Shown here piece after piece: positions 1 through 8,670 of a DNA stretch of 64,000 nt; position 1 is the stretch's first letter; every line of letters starts with the position of its first letter. Origin of the DNA: an uncultured Algibacter sp. (GTDB lineage: Bacteria; Bacteroidota; Bacteroidia; Flavobacteriales; Flavobacteriaceae); assembly GCA_947502405.1 (NCBI GenBank), contig CANMZT010000001.1, positions 248,001-312,000 of the forward strand, written 5' to 3'. A program made the position numbers and the translations under genes. Under the pieces are notes generated by a model, which saw only the letters and a list, made by a program, of their open reading frames with translations, made no database searches and had not been told where the DNA came from.

Positions 1-177
1 CAAAAAGAAATTCAACTTAATAGACTTAATAATGAAACAACTGGTGTGGTTGATGCTAATGCTTTACTTCAAGACGTTGAAGCGGAGTTGGATCAATCCT
101 TCAGAACTAAGATTTTTGATGCCTTAAAATCAAGTTATAATTCGGTAAAAACTGCAGTTGCCCAACGTAACAATTAA
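1..177 (+). CDS. C-terminal end of an unidentified protein (5' end outside window)
   Basis: The reading frame is open from base 1 and ends at TAA 175-177, giving 58 residues that end in AVAQRNN. The fragment is hydrophilic and probably helical, with no membrane segment or recognisable motif. It lies 74 bases upstream of an outer-membrane protein gene on the same strand, so the two may be co-transcribed. In Bacteroidota such barrels are often preceded by sigma factor or anti-sigma genes, but nothing in this fragment proves that here. Confidence 0.6.
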   Translation, partial: QKEIQLNRLNNETTGVVDANALLQDVEAELDQSFRTKIFDALKSSYNSVKTAVAQRNN

Positions 178-251
178 ATTCAATCAAATAGTAAAATCAT
201 TAATCAAAAGCTGCTGAACACATATTCAGCACACAAAAAAAACGAACAGTT

Positions 252-1331
252 ATGCAAACAATTACTAAGTATTTAGTGTTATTAATATTATGCTTAAATC
301 TTCATTGTGTTTATGCTCAAGATACTATCGCTAATGTAAATAATAAACACAAAATAGAGGAGCTTAAAAAACTCCGTGACGATATTAGAAATCAAGAAAA
401 AGAGTTTTTAAAAGCAGAAGTAGAAGCTATTAATCGTCGTCTAGAAAATGCCGATATATCAAACGAAGAAGCTGAAATATTCAAAAAGGAAGCTGCAAAA
501 AAGCGAGCGTTAAATATAGAGAATCGTATAGCAATAGTCAGTAATAAAATTTCACTTTTACAACGGAATGAAGAAGGTTATAACGCCAATGAAGATGAAG
601 AATTATCAAAAATCGGTATCAGTATTGGTGGAGAAGAAGGGAGTTTTGCAGGGATTAATATCACTAATAAAAACAAACCTAAAAAGTATGACTTAAGAAC
701 AACTAGTGATTTTGTTATAGCTTTTGGATTGAATAATGCCATAATTGAAGGCGAAAATCTTGATGATTCTCCATATAAATTTGGCGGCTCTCGTTTTTTT
801 GAAATAGGTTGGGCGTGGAAAACGCGTGTATTTAAAAACTCAAATTTTTTAAGATTCAAATACGGGTATTCCTTTCAGATAAACGGCTTAAAGCCCAAGG
901 ATAATAATTATTTTGTGCAAGATGGTAATCAAACCATGTTAGAAGAATTTCCTGAAGACTTAAAAAAGTCAAAGCTATCTATTACCAATTTAGTATTCCC
1001 TGTTCATTTTGAGTTTGGGCCTTCAAAAAAGATTGATAAAGACACCTATTTTAGATATTCTACAGATAATCAATTTAAAATAGGAATTGGAGGTTATGCA
1101 GGTTTTAATATTGGCTCACGCCAGAAATTAAAATATGAATTAGATGGGGAACGTACTAAAGACAAACAAAAAAAATCATTTAACACAACAAATCTAGTTT
1201 ACGGGTTAAGTACTTATATCGCTTTTGATGAGGTTGCATTTTATGTAAAGTATGATTTATCACCAATTTTTAAAGACCAAGCTGTAGACCAAAATAATAT
1301 TTCTCTTGGTGTTAGGTTTGATATGGATTAG
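252..1331 (+). CDS. Outer-membrane beta-barrel protein with coiled-coil N-terminus
   Basis: This 359-residue protein starts with a clear signal peptide (hydrophobic residues 6-20, cleavage near CVYAQ at 19-23). Residues 30-110 are charged and strongly helical, rich in Glu, Lys and Arg, probably a periplasmic coiled coil. From about residue 145 the sequence alternates hydrophobic and polar residues in beta-strand style and ends in a strand (ISLGVRFDMD), typical of small Bacteroidota outer-membrane barrels. The role is unknown; a structural or stress-related envelope function is possible. The start ATG at 252 puts the signal peptide directly at the N-terminus. A strong hairpin terminator follows at 1355. 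Confidence 0.7.
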   Translation: MQTITKYLVLLILCLNLHCVYAQDTIANVNNKHKIEELKKLRDDIRNQEKEFLKAEVEAINRRLENADISNEEAEIFKKEAAKKRALNIENRIAIVSNKISLLQRNEEGYNANEDEELSKIGISIGGEEGSFAGINITNKNKPKKYDLRTTSDFVIAFGLNNAIIEGENLDDSPYKFGGSRFFEIGWAWKTRVFKNSNFLRFKYGYSFQINGLKPKDNNYFVQDGNQTMLEEFPEDLKKSKLSITNLVFPVHFEFGPSKKIDKDTYFRYSTDNQFKIGIGGYAGFNIGSRQKLKYELDGERTKDKQKKSFNTTNLVYGLSTYIAFDEVAFYVKYDLSPIFKDQAVDQNNISLGVRFDMD

Positions 1332-1354
1332 AAATCAGTATTTGAAAATAAAAT

Positions 1355-1387
1355 AAAAACCGAAACTTTTATAACTTTCGGTTTTTT
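1355..1387. terminator. Bidirectional intrinsic terminator
   Basis: An 11-bp perfect inverted repeat (AAAAACCGAAA / TTTCGGTTTTT) around a 10-base loop, with a T run on the plus strand and an A run on the other side. It lies between the convergent genes ending at 1331 (+) and 1432 (-), so it can serve both. Confidence 0.75.
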
Positions 1388-1431
1388 AAGTTTTAAAAGT
1401 ATCAAGTCAACTCAAATTAATTAAGTGGCCT

Positions 1432-3687
1432 TTAATAATTTTTGATTATTTGTTTGAGTTCAGTAACAACACGTTCAGCATTCTCTTTGCTAAAACATAA
1501 AGGAGGTTTTGTTTTGATAACATTATTATATGGGCCGTCTGTACTTACTAAAATATGTTTATTTCTTAATTCATTTTTAATGTAGTTAGCCAATTCTGTA
1601 TCGGGTGTTTTTGTGTTTGCTTTCACGATTTCAAAACCAATAAATAATCCAGAACCCCTTACATCTCCAATACAAGGGTGGTTTTGCATTAAGTTTTTTA
1701 AAAGTGACATATAATAATCTCCAACAATTCTAGCGTTTTCTTGTAGTTTTTCTTCTTGAATAACATCCAATACGGCAGAGGCTATAGCACAAGAAACAGG
1801 GTTTCCACCAAACGAACTAAAAAACTCAACACCTTTTTCAAAAGAAGCTGCGATTTCTTCGGTACAAACTAATGCGCCCATAGGATGCCCATTTGCAATT
1901 GGTTTGCCTAAAATAACCATATCTGGTTTTACACCATGAGCTTCAAAGCCCCAAAAGTGATGCCCTAATCGACCAAAACCTGTTTGTACTTCATCACTTA
2001 TACAGATTCCGCCTTGAGCTCTAATTACTGGATATACATGCTTTAAATAGTCTTTTGCTAGTGGTACTTGACCCGCACAACCCACAATAGGTTCGCTGAT
2101 AAAAACTGAAATAGGAGACGCACTATTTTTTATTTGCTCTATGGTGTCTTTAGAGTAAAGTTTGCCAGCATCACTTCCCGTATACTTCCCATTGTAAGCG
2201 TTTGGTAAAGATGTTTTTATAATATGGTTTTTTTGTCCCTCACCTTTTGAGTTATTGAATTTATAATCACTAATATCTATTGAGGTTTGGGTATTCCCAT
2301 GATATCCAGACTCCATAACCATAATGTGTTTTAATCCAGTATGTTTGTGTGCCATTCGCATAGCTAAATCACTAGCAGCACTTCCAGAATTAACAAAAAA
2401 AACTTTGTTTAAATGTGGAGGAAAATAGCTTAATAGTTTTTCTGCATAATCTGCTAATTCGTTATAAAGATATCTAGTGTTGGTATTTAGTTTAGCTATT
2501 TGTTTCTGGCCTGCTGCAACTACTTTAGGATGAGAATGTCCAACGTGTGGAATATTATTATAAGCATCCAAAAATGTATTTCCTGATGCATCATACATAA
2601 ACTGAAACGCAGATTTTACCATGTTTATAGGTTTATTGTAGCTTAATGATAAAGTATGGCTAATATGTTTGTGACGCCTCGCTATAATACTATTAATACT
2701 TTTTGTATTTAATTCAGGTAAGTCAATAGCTTTTCTAAATTTATTTTCAGCATGTATAGGGTTTATAGTCAGCCATCGGTAAAGCATGTCCCAAGCATTT
2801 TTTTCGCTTACAGAAGCATAAGTGTTATCTGGATTTGTTTTTTTTGCGTGAGCAGAATTACAAACACTGGTGCAGAGTCTAGCTGCTATTAAATAGTATA
2901 AAATTTGAATTTCTTTTTCTTCTAATGGGAGTTTTTTATGATAAGATTTCACAATTACAACCGCCCATTCAATAGGGTTTTCTTTATCATAACAGGCGTA
3001 TGTAATGGCTATGGCCAGCTCATTAATTAAAAATGAATATGCAAGATCTCCAAAGTCTATAATTCCAGATATTTCTTCTTCTTGTACTAAAACGTTCCAT
3101 TCATTAGCATCATTATGAATAATCTGTTTTCTTAGTTCAGGGATTAGTGGTCTTATAATTTCTTCAAATTCATTAAAGAAATATTTAACTATGTTTCTAT
3201 TTTTTGCATCATCAATATCACGGATGTATTTTTTATTTAAGTCAAAATATTGAAGGTCCCATTCCCATTGTCTTGCTTGTATGGTATAATTTTTAAACGT
3301 CTTAAGTTTTATATCCAATTCAGCTAAAAATAAACCGAAAGATTGAAATAGCTTTTTAGTATGTTTGGTGTCACCGAAAAATACACCAGGTAAAAAAGAG
3401 AGCATACGGCAAATTTCAGTCTTGTTGTCAATGTTTAGTGTTTTAACATAGGAATTGTCTTTGAAAGGAATTGGTTTCGGAACTTTTGTTTTAAATCCAT
3501 CTTCCAAAAACAAAAGTGTTTCATTTTCGGCTTTTAAAATATCATAAAGGCTCTCAGAATACTTGTAAGTTTTATAGATATAGTTACCTTGCTTAGTTGA
3601 AACGAGGTAGTTAGCATTGTCGTAACCGTTGAGTTTCTCAGTTTTAATTATGGTAAGTCCAAATTCTTTTTCTAAAAAACGATTCAT
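1432..3687 (-). CDS. Fused APH-type kinase / class-III PLP aminotransferase-like phospho-lyase
   Basis: This 751-residue protein joins two enzymes. Residues 1 to about 320 form a choline/aminoglycoside-kinase fold with the catalytic motif HNDANEWN (H191, D193, N198) and metal-binding IDFGD (D211). Residues 340-751 form a class-III aminotransferase fold with a phosphate loop NSGSAASD (433-440), aromatic YHG (462-464), SDEVQTG with D565, and the PLP lysine K595 in GKPIANGHP. In animals the separate homologues are hydroxylysine kinase and 5-phosphohydroxylysine or phosphoethanolamine phospho-lyases; by analogy this protein may phosphorylate an amino alcohol and then eliminate phosphate and ammonia. 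The substrate is not readable from sequence. Some bacterial homologues carry an extra M23 domain between the halves, absent here. The gene starts 22 bases after the HMA protein gene on the same strand. Confidence 0.85.
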   Translation of the reverse strand: MNRFLEKEFGLTIIKTEKLNGYDNANYLVSTKQGNYIYKTYKYSESLYDILKAENETLLFLEDGFKTKVPKPIPFKDNSYVKTLNIDNKTEICRMLSFLPGVFFGDTKHTKKLFQSFGLFLAELDIKLKTFKNYTIQARQWEWDLQYFDLNKKYIRDIDDAKNRNIVKYFFNEFEEIIRPLIPELRKQIIHNDANEWNVLVQEEEISGIIDFGDLAYSFLINELAIAITYACYDKENPIEWAVVIVKSYHKKLPLEEKEIQILYYLIAARLCTSVCNSAHAKKTNPDNTYASVSEKNAWDMLYRWLTINPIHAENKFRKAIDLPELNTKSINSIIARRHKHISHTLSLSYNKPINMVKSAFQFMYDASGNTFLDAYNNIPHVGHSHPKVVAAGQKQIAKLNTNTRYLYNELADYAEKLLSYFPPHLNKVFFVNSGSAASDLAMRMAHKHTGLKHIMVMESGYHGNTQTSIDISDYKFNNSKGEGQKNHIIKTSLPNAYNGKYTGSDAGKLYSKDTIEQIKNSASPISVFISEPIVGCAGQVPLAKDYLKHVYPVIRAQGGICISDEVQTGFGRLGHHFWGFEAHGVKPDMVILGKPIANGHPMGALVCTEEIAASFEKGVEFFSSFGGNPVSCAIASAVLDVIQEEKLQENARIVGDYYMSLLKNLMQNHPCIGDVRGSGLFIGFEIVKANTKTPDTELANYIKNELRNKHILVSTDGPYNNVIKTKPPLCFSKENAERVVTELKQIIKNY

Positions 3688-3709
3688 TTTTTTAGTTTTT
3701 TAATGCTAT

Positions 3710-4072
3710 TTACCTTCCTTGAGGTTCATGGTCATCTATTACTGCTTCATCTCGATATTTGCAACACGCATGAACTTGTGCATAAGCTTCATCAGTAGCC
3801 TTTTCATCCTTAACATCATGTCCAGCAGCTAAAACTTGATTTTTAATAATTTCTGTATTTGTTTTTCGTTCGTCAAAAATTAATTTTAATTCATGGGTTT
3901 CAACACTCCATGTAGCAAATTTTACACCTTTAGTATTTAAACAAGCTTTTTCTATTCTAGCTTTACACATGCCACAAATACCATCAACCTCCATAGAAGC
4001 TTTAGCATTTTTGTTTTGCGCAAAGGTTAATGTTCCTGTTAGCATTAAAGCTATAATTAATATTTTTTTCAT
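3710..4072 (-). CDS. Periplasmic heavy-metal-associated (HMA) domain protein
   Basis: This 120-residue protein has a signal peptide (cleavage near TFAQN, residue 19) followed by one HMA ferredoxin-like domain with the metal site GICGMC (C33, C36) and a further C44. A C-terminal tail carries HACC (H101, C103, C104) and several acidic residues and a His, so it offers extra soft-metal ligands. It is the last of three metal genes read leftwards (6364-7086, 4114-6363, 3710-4072). A role as periplasmic Cu(I) or similar metal shuttle linked to the TonB receptor is likely by context. Which metal it binds is inference. Confidence 0.8.
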   Translation of the reverse strand: MKKILIIALMLTGTLTFAQNKNAKASMEVDGICGMCKARIEKACLNTKGVKFATWSVETHELKLIFDERKTNTEIIKNQVLAAGHDVKDEKATDEAYAQVHACCKYRDEAVIDDHEPQGR

Positions 4073-4113
4073 TTTTATTTGTTTTTTTTCATTCCTGTTT
4101 TGTAGGGACTTAA

Positions 4114-6363
4114 TTATTTTATTCTGTATCGTAATCCAGCATAGTACAGATTTCCAAAAATGGGGCCATATACAAATGTGGAATCAAAATTCGCACCAAA
4201 AGGATTGTCTGCTTCTAAAATCGGATTTGGTTGCCTTAGATTGGTAATGTTTTCACCTCCTAAATATACTTCAAATTTAGAAGAAAACACTTTGGTTATT
4301 TGTGCATTTAATGTTGCTACAGTTGGCGTGCGTTCTGGTAATTGAAATTCTGAAGGATTATTTGTTGTTGAAGCGTAACGTTGGCTGCTTAACCAATTAA
4401 ACGTGGTGTCAAACTTCCAACGTGCTCCATGCTCTTTTATTTGTGTTTCATAACCAAGATTTGCAAACAATCGGTGTTTAGGTGTTAAGGGTCTTTCAAA
4501 TCTTCCTGAATTATAATCGGTTTTCACATCATAAAATTTATATGCCGTTCTTAAATCAAAACCTTCAAAAGCATTATAATTAAATTCAACTTGAAAGCTA
4601 TTTGCAAAACTTTTTCCATCAAGGTTGTAAAAATTAATTTCTTGTGAGTTTTCCCAATCTACAACTACTTGATTTGTGAAATCGGTTTTATAATAATCAA
4701 AAGTGATATCCGCTTTTCTGCCAAAAAGATTAAAACCTTGTAAATATGAAACGCCATAATTCCATGCAATTTCTGGATCTAACCCATAAATGTTTCCGCC
4801 AGAATTCAAAATATTAATTTGTCGTGATGTTGAGAATAATTGCTGATTTTCAGTAAAAATATTTGCACTACGTTTTCCTCTTCCGAAGGATGCTCTAAAC
4901 GCCGATTTGCTCCAAGGTGAATATCTTGCATGTACTCTGGGTGTTATAAATGTTCCTAATAAATTATGATGATCTAACCGAACACCTGCCGTAAGATTAA
5001 ATAATTCTAAGTTATCAAAACTATACTCAAAAAAAGCGCCAACAGAATTTTCGGTTCTTTCAAAATCTGAATCTAAATTTCCAGCATCAATCTTCTCATC
5101 ATAATGGTCGTAGGTATAACTAATTCCTGTTTTAATTTTGTGCCTTGAATCGCTAATTATAGAATTATAAATAGCATTAGCATACAAACTATTATGCTTA
5201 ATATCATATACATTCAAACCAAAATACGATTCTTGTTTATGGCTGCTAAATGCTGTTTGCACACCTAAACTTTGCCATGGTATTTCTGGATTTACATACC
5301 CAAATTTTGTTGAAATCTCAAATCGCTGAGTATCAATTTCACTGCCCCAATTATTGGTGGTTAATTTATCAGTATCTGGATTAAAATCTAATTGTCCTGT
5401 TTGTTTTTCATCATTTAAGAATTTGAAATTAATAAAACTCACAAAACCTTTTTCAGTATCAGTATACTGCCAACGATTCATCACGTTTATTTGATTAAAT
5501 AGTGGCATATCTAAAAAGCCATCATCATTTACATCATGTTTTTTATTATGCATGTTTCCATGAATGTATAAACCTGTATGCCATTTATTATTTACTTTGG
5601 TATTAATATGAGTGTTTAACTCCAATCTTTCACTGGATGCGCCGTAAAGGTTAACGAATAATTTGTCATCCGTTGAAGGTTTTACAATCTCTGTATTTAT
5701 TTGTCCTGCAATACTTTCAAAACCATTAACTACGCTGCCTGCGCCTTTTGTAATTTGAATACTTTCTACCCAAGTTCCCGGAATAAAACTTAACCCATAA
5801 GCTTGTGATGCACCTCGTATTGACGGAATATTTTCAGTAGCAATTAAAATATAAGGGCTTGTTAATCCTAACATTTTTATTTGGCGTGTTCCTGTAATGG
5901 CATCTGCAAAATTAACATCAATGGATGGGTTGGTTTCAAAACTTTCTGAGAGGTTGCAACAAGCCGCTTTTAGCAATTCTTCACTACTTACGTTAATTAC
6001 ATTTGTTGCCTTAAAATACGATTTAACTGTTGTTTGCTTTCTTGATTTTACAGTTACAGCATCTAAATTATCAGTAGGTTGTAACCAGTGTTTTATTTTT
6101 TTAGGAGTGTTTATTGTTAATGTGTCTGTTTTAAAACCAACGTAGCTAATAACTAATTTTTTATATTCTGCCTTATATGATAGGGTAAAATTGCCATCAA
6201 TATCAGTTACAGTACCCACTTCAGTATTTAGCCAATAAACGTTTGCTCCTGCTAAACCAATATTTTGATTGTGTTCATTAGCTTCTAAAACTACTCCCGA
6301 AATAGAATTTTGAGAAAAAGCTATAATTGGAAACAGTAACAGTATGTATATTTTCTGTTTCAT
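4114..6363 (-). CDS. TonB-dependent outer-membrane receptor (metal locus)
   Basis: This 749-residue protein has a signal peptide (residues 1-18), a carboxypeptidase-D-like N-terminal domain (about 20-90, with GTVTDIDGNFTLSY and YVGF motifs), a plug domain (about 105-240) and a C-terminal beta-barrel ending in YYAGLRYRIK. The plug starts with an unusual Cys pair in KAACCNLSESFET (C135, C136), a possible soft-metal ligand at the periplasmic face. No SusD partner is present, which argues against glycan uptake. It lies directly between two HMA proteins with essentially no gap to the upstream gene, so a transport role for copper or a related metal or chelate is the simplest reading. Confidence 0.85.
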   Translation of the reverse strand: MKQKIYILLLFPIIAFSQNSISGVVLEANEHNQNIGLAGANVYWLNTEVGTVTDIDGNFTLSYKAEYKKLVISYVGFKTDTLTINTPKKIKHWLQPTDNLDAVTVKSRKQTTVKSYFKATNVINVSSEELLKAACCNLSESFETNPSIDVNFADAITGTRQIKMLGLTSPYILIATENIPSIRGASQAYGLSFIPGTWVESIQITKGAGSVVNGFESIAGQINTEIVKPSTDDKLFVNLYGASSERLELNTHINTKVNNKWHTGLYIHGNMHNKKHDVNDDGFLDMPLFNQINVMNRWQYTDTEKGFVSFINFKFLNDEKQTGQLDFNPDTDKLTTNNWGSEIDTQRFEISTKFGYVNPEIPWQSLGVQTAFSSHKQESYFGLNVYDIKHNSLYANAIYNSIISDSRHKIKTGISYTYDHYDEKIDAGNLDSDFERTENSVGAFFEYSFDNLELFNLTAGVRLDHHNLLGTFITPRVHARYSPWSKSAFRASFGRGKRSANIFTENQQLFSTSRQINILNSGGNIYGLDPEIAWNYGVSYLQGFNLFGRKADITFDYYKTDFTNQVVVDWENSQEINFYNLDGKSFANSFQVEFNYNAFEGFDLRTAYKFYDVKTDYNSGRFERPLTPKHRLFANLGYETQIKEHGARWKFDTTFNWLSSQRYASTTNNPSEFQLPERTPTVATLNAQITKVFSSKFEVYLGGENITNLRQPNPILEADNPFGANFDSTFVYGPIFGNLYYAGLRYRIK

Positions 6364-7086
6364 TTAATTATAGGTTTTAATAAGCATTACAATAGCCATA
6401 ACAATCATAATACTGTTTTCAATAAATGTGGCTTTAGTCATGGGAAGTTTTAGGGCAGTTCCTAAGCAAGCACATTGAATTGATTTTTTATTCAATAAAG
6501 TTTTTGTAACTCCAATTGTTGTAATTCCCAAAACAATTAGTGTTGTAATTAATGCGATTGGAATTTCAATTCGCATTAAAAATAGTATTCCAAGAGTTAC
6601 TTCTATAAAAGGGTAAATCCAACCATAAGCAGGAAATACTTTGGCTAAAGGGTCGTACATTTTAAATGATTCTGGAAAACCTTTTAAGTCCAGTAGTTTA
6701 AAAAAGCTAAAAACAATGTAAAAAAGTCCCATAAAATCGAGCATAAAACTCGTTTCGTTCCATGGATTATTATTGAGTAAAATAGAAGCTGCAATGATGT
6801 AACTAAATATTAAAAAAAGTGGAAATAGTTGTTGTAAATCACTTTTATCTTCGGTTTTAATATCTGAAGATGTATTAAAAATATTTTTTTCTGATATACT
6901 GTATTTATCAGAAAGTGTACTCTGTAATTTCTCAATTGGAATATGGCTTGACATTTCAATAATAGCCTCAGATTTCTCTAAATTTACTGAAGCAATTTTT
7001 ACTTCTGGAAGTGTGTTTAGTTTCTTTTCAACTGAAGCTTTACAGCCATTACAGGTCATTCCTGTAATTGTATATGTATGTTTCAT
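6364..7086 (-). CDS. HMA domain fused to a MauE/DoxX-like membrane domain
   Basis: The first 70 residues are an HMA metal-binding domain (GMTCNGC, C12 and C15), cytoplasmic in position because no signal peptide precedes it. Residues 85-240 form about four membrane helices resembling the MauE/DoxX superfamily, with a late CAC pair (C205, C207) before LGTALKLPM. The 240-residue protein therefore combines a metal-capture head with a membrane redox-type module. It is the first gene of the metal operon, and its stop codon directly abuts the TonB receptor start. A role in metal or disulfide handling at the inner membrane is inferred from the domains and context. Confidence 0.75.
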   Translation of the reverse strand: MKHTYTITGMTCNGCKASVEKKLNTLPEVKIASVNLEKSEAIIEMSSHIPIEKLQSTLSDKYSISEKNIFNTSSDIKTEDKSDLQQLFPLFLIFSYIIAASILLNNNPWNETSFMLDFMGLFYIVFSFFKLLDLKGFPESFKMYDPLAKVFPAYGWIYPFIEVTLGILFLMRIEIPIALITTLIVLGITTIGVTKTLLNKKSIQCACLGTALKLPMTKATFIENSIMIVMAIVMLIKTYN

Positions 7087-7136
7087 GATGTTTTTAATTT
7101 ATTATTTTTTGAATGAATTCCTTATGCAGAAATAAT

Positions 7137-7160
7137 TTCTGAAGCTGATTCAGAATGACA
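7137..7160. repeat. Short palindromic repeat related to the element between groL and groS
   Basis: A small hairpin (TCTGAA...TTCAGA) ending in GAATGACA lies in the 86-base gap between the HMA/MauE gene and the HYC_CC_PP gene. The same layout, a hairpin with a terminal GGAATGACA, occurs at 29222-29299. This looks like a single degenerate arm of that dispersed repeat. Confidence 0.4.
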
Positions 7161-7172
7161 AAAAATAAAAAA

Positions 7173-7574
7173 TCAAATGATGAAAACTTGGTCTAAAATT
7201 TGAATGTTGGCAACCAAATTAGGAGGAGAATAATCTTTATGAGGAATGGTTTGTTTTGGTAAACTTTCAAAACCATTGATATAAGAATAGATAAGCGCAG
7301 ATAAAAACTGCTGATGTTTAAATTCTAGGTCTTCAAAAGAAGATATTTTTAGTTCATCTTGACCTTCAACAATATCAATTTCATCTTTACAACAAGATTT
7401 TTTTTGAGCTAGTTCCATAGCTTCCATTCCACATTTTTCTGCTTCAGCAAAAACAGAAACGTCAACTAAAACGTCGCCGCAATAATGTTTTTCAATAGTA
7501 AAAGATACCGTTGAAAATAGTACAATTAGCGCAAGACTTATTGAAAATGCTTTATGAAATAGTTGTTTTAACAC
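7173..7574 (-). CDS. Small secreted Cys-rich HYC_CC_PP-type protein
   Basis: This 133-residue protein has an N-terminal membrane or signal segment (residues 12-27), then KHYCGD, a Cys-Gly-Met motif (EKCGME), a SCCKDE pair, and a C-terminal DYSPPN segment. These define the HYC_CC_PP family seen beside metal genes in Bacteroidota; the function is unknown. The start is GTG at 7574: no in-frame ATG precedes the signal segment, and a TAATTTTG promoter element sits only four bases upstream. A paralogue with the same layout lies at 57107-57520 in front of the CusA pump. It precedes the HMA/TonB operon by about 90 bases on the same strand. Confidence 0.7.
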   Translation of the reverse strand: MLKQLFHKAFSISLALIVLFSTVSFTIEKHYCGDVLVDVSVFAEAEKCGMEAMELAQKKSCCKDEIDIVEGQDELKISSFEDLEFKHQQFLSALIYSYINGFESLPKQTIPHKDYSPPNLVANIQILDQVFII

Positions 7575-7578
7575 ATTG

Positions 7579-7586
7579 CAAAATTA
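7579..7586 (-). promoter_or_regulatory. -7 promoter element TAATTTTG just before the HYC_CC_PP gene
   Basis: Read on the minus strand, TAATTTTGCAAT fits the Bacteroidota -7 consensus TAnnTTTG and is followed almost immediately by the GTG start at 7574. Transcription would begin at or within a few bases of the start codon. The paralogue at 57107 has the nearly identical TAACTTTGCAAT in the same place. No clear -33 box was found. Confidence 0.4.
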
Positions 7587-7631
7587 AGAAAATTTAAAAT
7601 TAACTTCTCAACTTTACAAAATGATTAACAC

Positions 7632-8060
7632 TTAGTTTTTAAGTTTATGGTAGTAAAACGCTGGCAATAGTAGTATTAAAAATATAGGCTGAATGAGGAA
7701 GCGCCGAATATTGAAGAATAAATAATAATCTTCTTGCCTTGGATTGATTACAAAATATAAGTAGAATAGCATCAGTACAAAAAACGCAATTACATAAATT
7801 AATACTGAGAATTTGATGATACTTTTATCTTTAAAAACAAGAAATAAAATTGCCAATGAAATGATTGTATTCATAACATAACGCAGGGTAGTAAAACCAA
7901 CTAATTTTGCAACTTCTCGTCTAGGACTATCAATGTATAAATAATCATTTTCAAAAAAAGTTAGGTAAGGATCATAAAAGAGCATGTCTTCATAAAACCG
8001 AATTAGTACCAGAAGAAATACTAAACCAGAAAGCAATATGTATTTTACGCTTTTATGCAT
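7632..8060 (-). CDS. Exosortase F system-associated membrane protein
   Basis: This 142-residue protein has about four membrane helices (around residues 8-24, 55-75, 80-105, 120-137) with basic loops. Its position directly after the exosortase gene, with an 8-base overlap, matches the XrtF-associated protein family described in Flavobacteria. No catalytic motif is visible. It probably acts with XrtF in the inner membrane. No candidate XrtF substrate with a C-terminal sorting tail was recognised in this window. Confidence 0.8.
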   Translation of the reverse strand: MHKSVKYILLSGLVFLLVLIRFYEDMLFYDPYLTFFENDYLYIDSPRREVAKLVGFTTLRYVMNTIISLAILFLVFKDKSIIKFSVLIYVIAFFVLMLFYLYFVINPRQEDYYLFFNIRRFLIQPIFLILLLPAFYYHKLKN

Positions 8061-8604
8061 TGTTTTTCTTTAATTTAGAAAACCGATTCACCCAAAAAAT
8101 CCATAATAGAAATACCATGCCATAGATTATTCCCGGAAAAATAACGGTATGTAATACTTCTCCATACTTAGGGTATAAATGCAATCCTATTGCCAAAACA
8201 ACAATTCGTAAAAGATTCACCACGTAAATTAAAACGCTTCCTGAAATAATGTAAAAGAAAGTTGTTTTTAGTTTACCGGAAAAAGCAACTATAAACGATA
8301 GGAATAAAATCATAACACTTATTGAGTTACAGCCTTCAATGATTCTACCAATAAACTCACCATTTAAAATTAATTTCATTGAGGGTTCGTCTGGATGCGG
8401 TAAAACTTTAGTGTTATAACCAAAGGCGTTTAGTAAATCTTCACTTTGTAGAGATACCAAATGTGTAACGTAATCTGGATAAAACTTAGAACCGTCAGAA
8501 TATTGTAAATACAATTTATAAATTACAGATAATAAGACGTATACCACCAAAAACGTAAGGATGAATTTTATAACCGACTTGTATTTTATAAAAAGTGCTT
8601 TCAA
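8053..8604 (-). CDS. xrtF: Exosortase XrtF
   Basis: This 183-residue membrane protein shows the exosortase catalytic triad in order: Cys in IEGCNS (C92), Arg in NLLRIV (R133) and His in LHTVIFPG (H152), each at the edge of a membrane helix. Exosortases cut a C-terminal sorting signal and transfer the protein to a surface anchor. The length and the overlapping downstream partner gene match the short Flavobacteria XrtF branch. The gene is divergent from the GAF protein at 8671, with a 66-base spacer. Confidence 0.88.
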   Translation of the reverse strand: MKALFIKYKSVIKFILTFLVVYVLLSVIYKLYLQYSDGSKFYPDYVTHLVSLQSEDLLNAFGYNTKVLPHPDEPSMKLILNGEFIGRIIEGCNSISVMILFLSFIVAFSGKLKTTFFYIISGSVLIYVVNLLRIVVLAIGLHLYPKYGEVLHTVIFPGIIYGMVFLLWIFWVNRFSKLKKNNA

Positions 8605-8670
8605 AAAAAATATAAACAGAATATCTAAATTACGCCTTTTTAAATACTTTTACCAAAACTTTTCGACGTT

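Noticed and set aside
3694-3709. A promoter or terminator between the HMA gene and the fused kinase/PLP gene
   Set aside because: The 22-base spacer contains neither a stem nor a TAnnTTTG box, so read-through is likelier than a separate unit.
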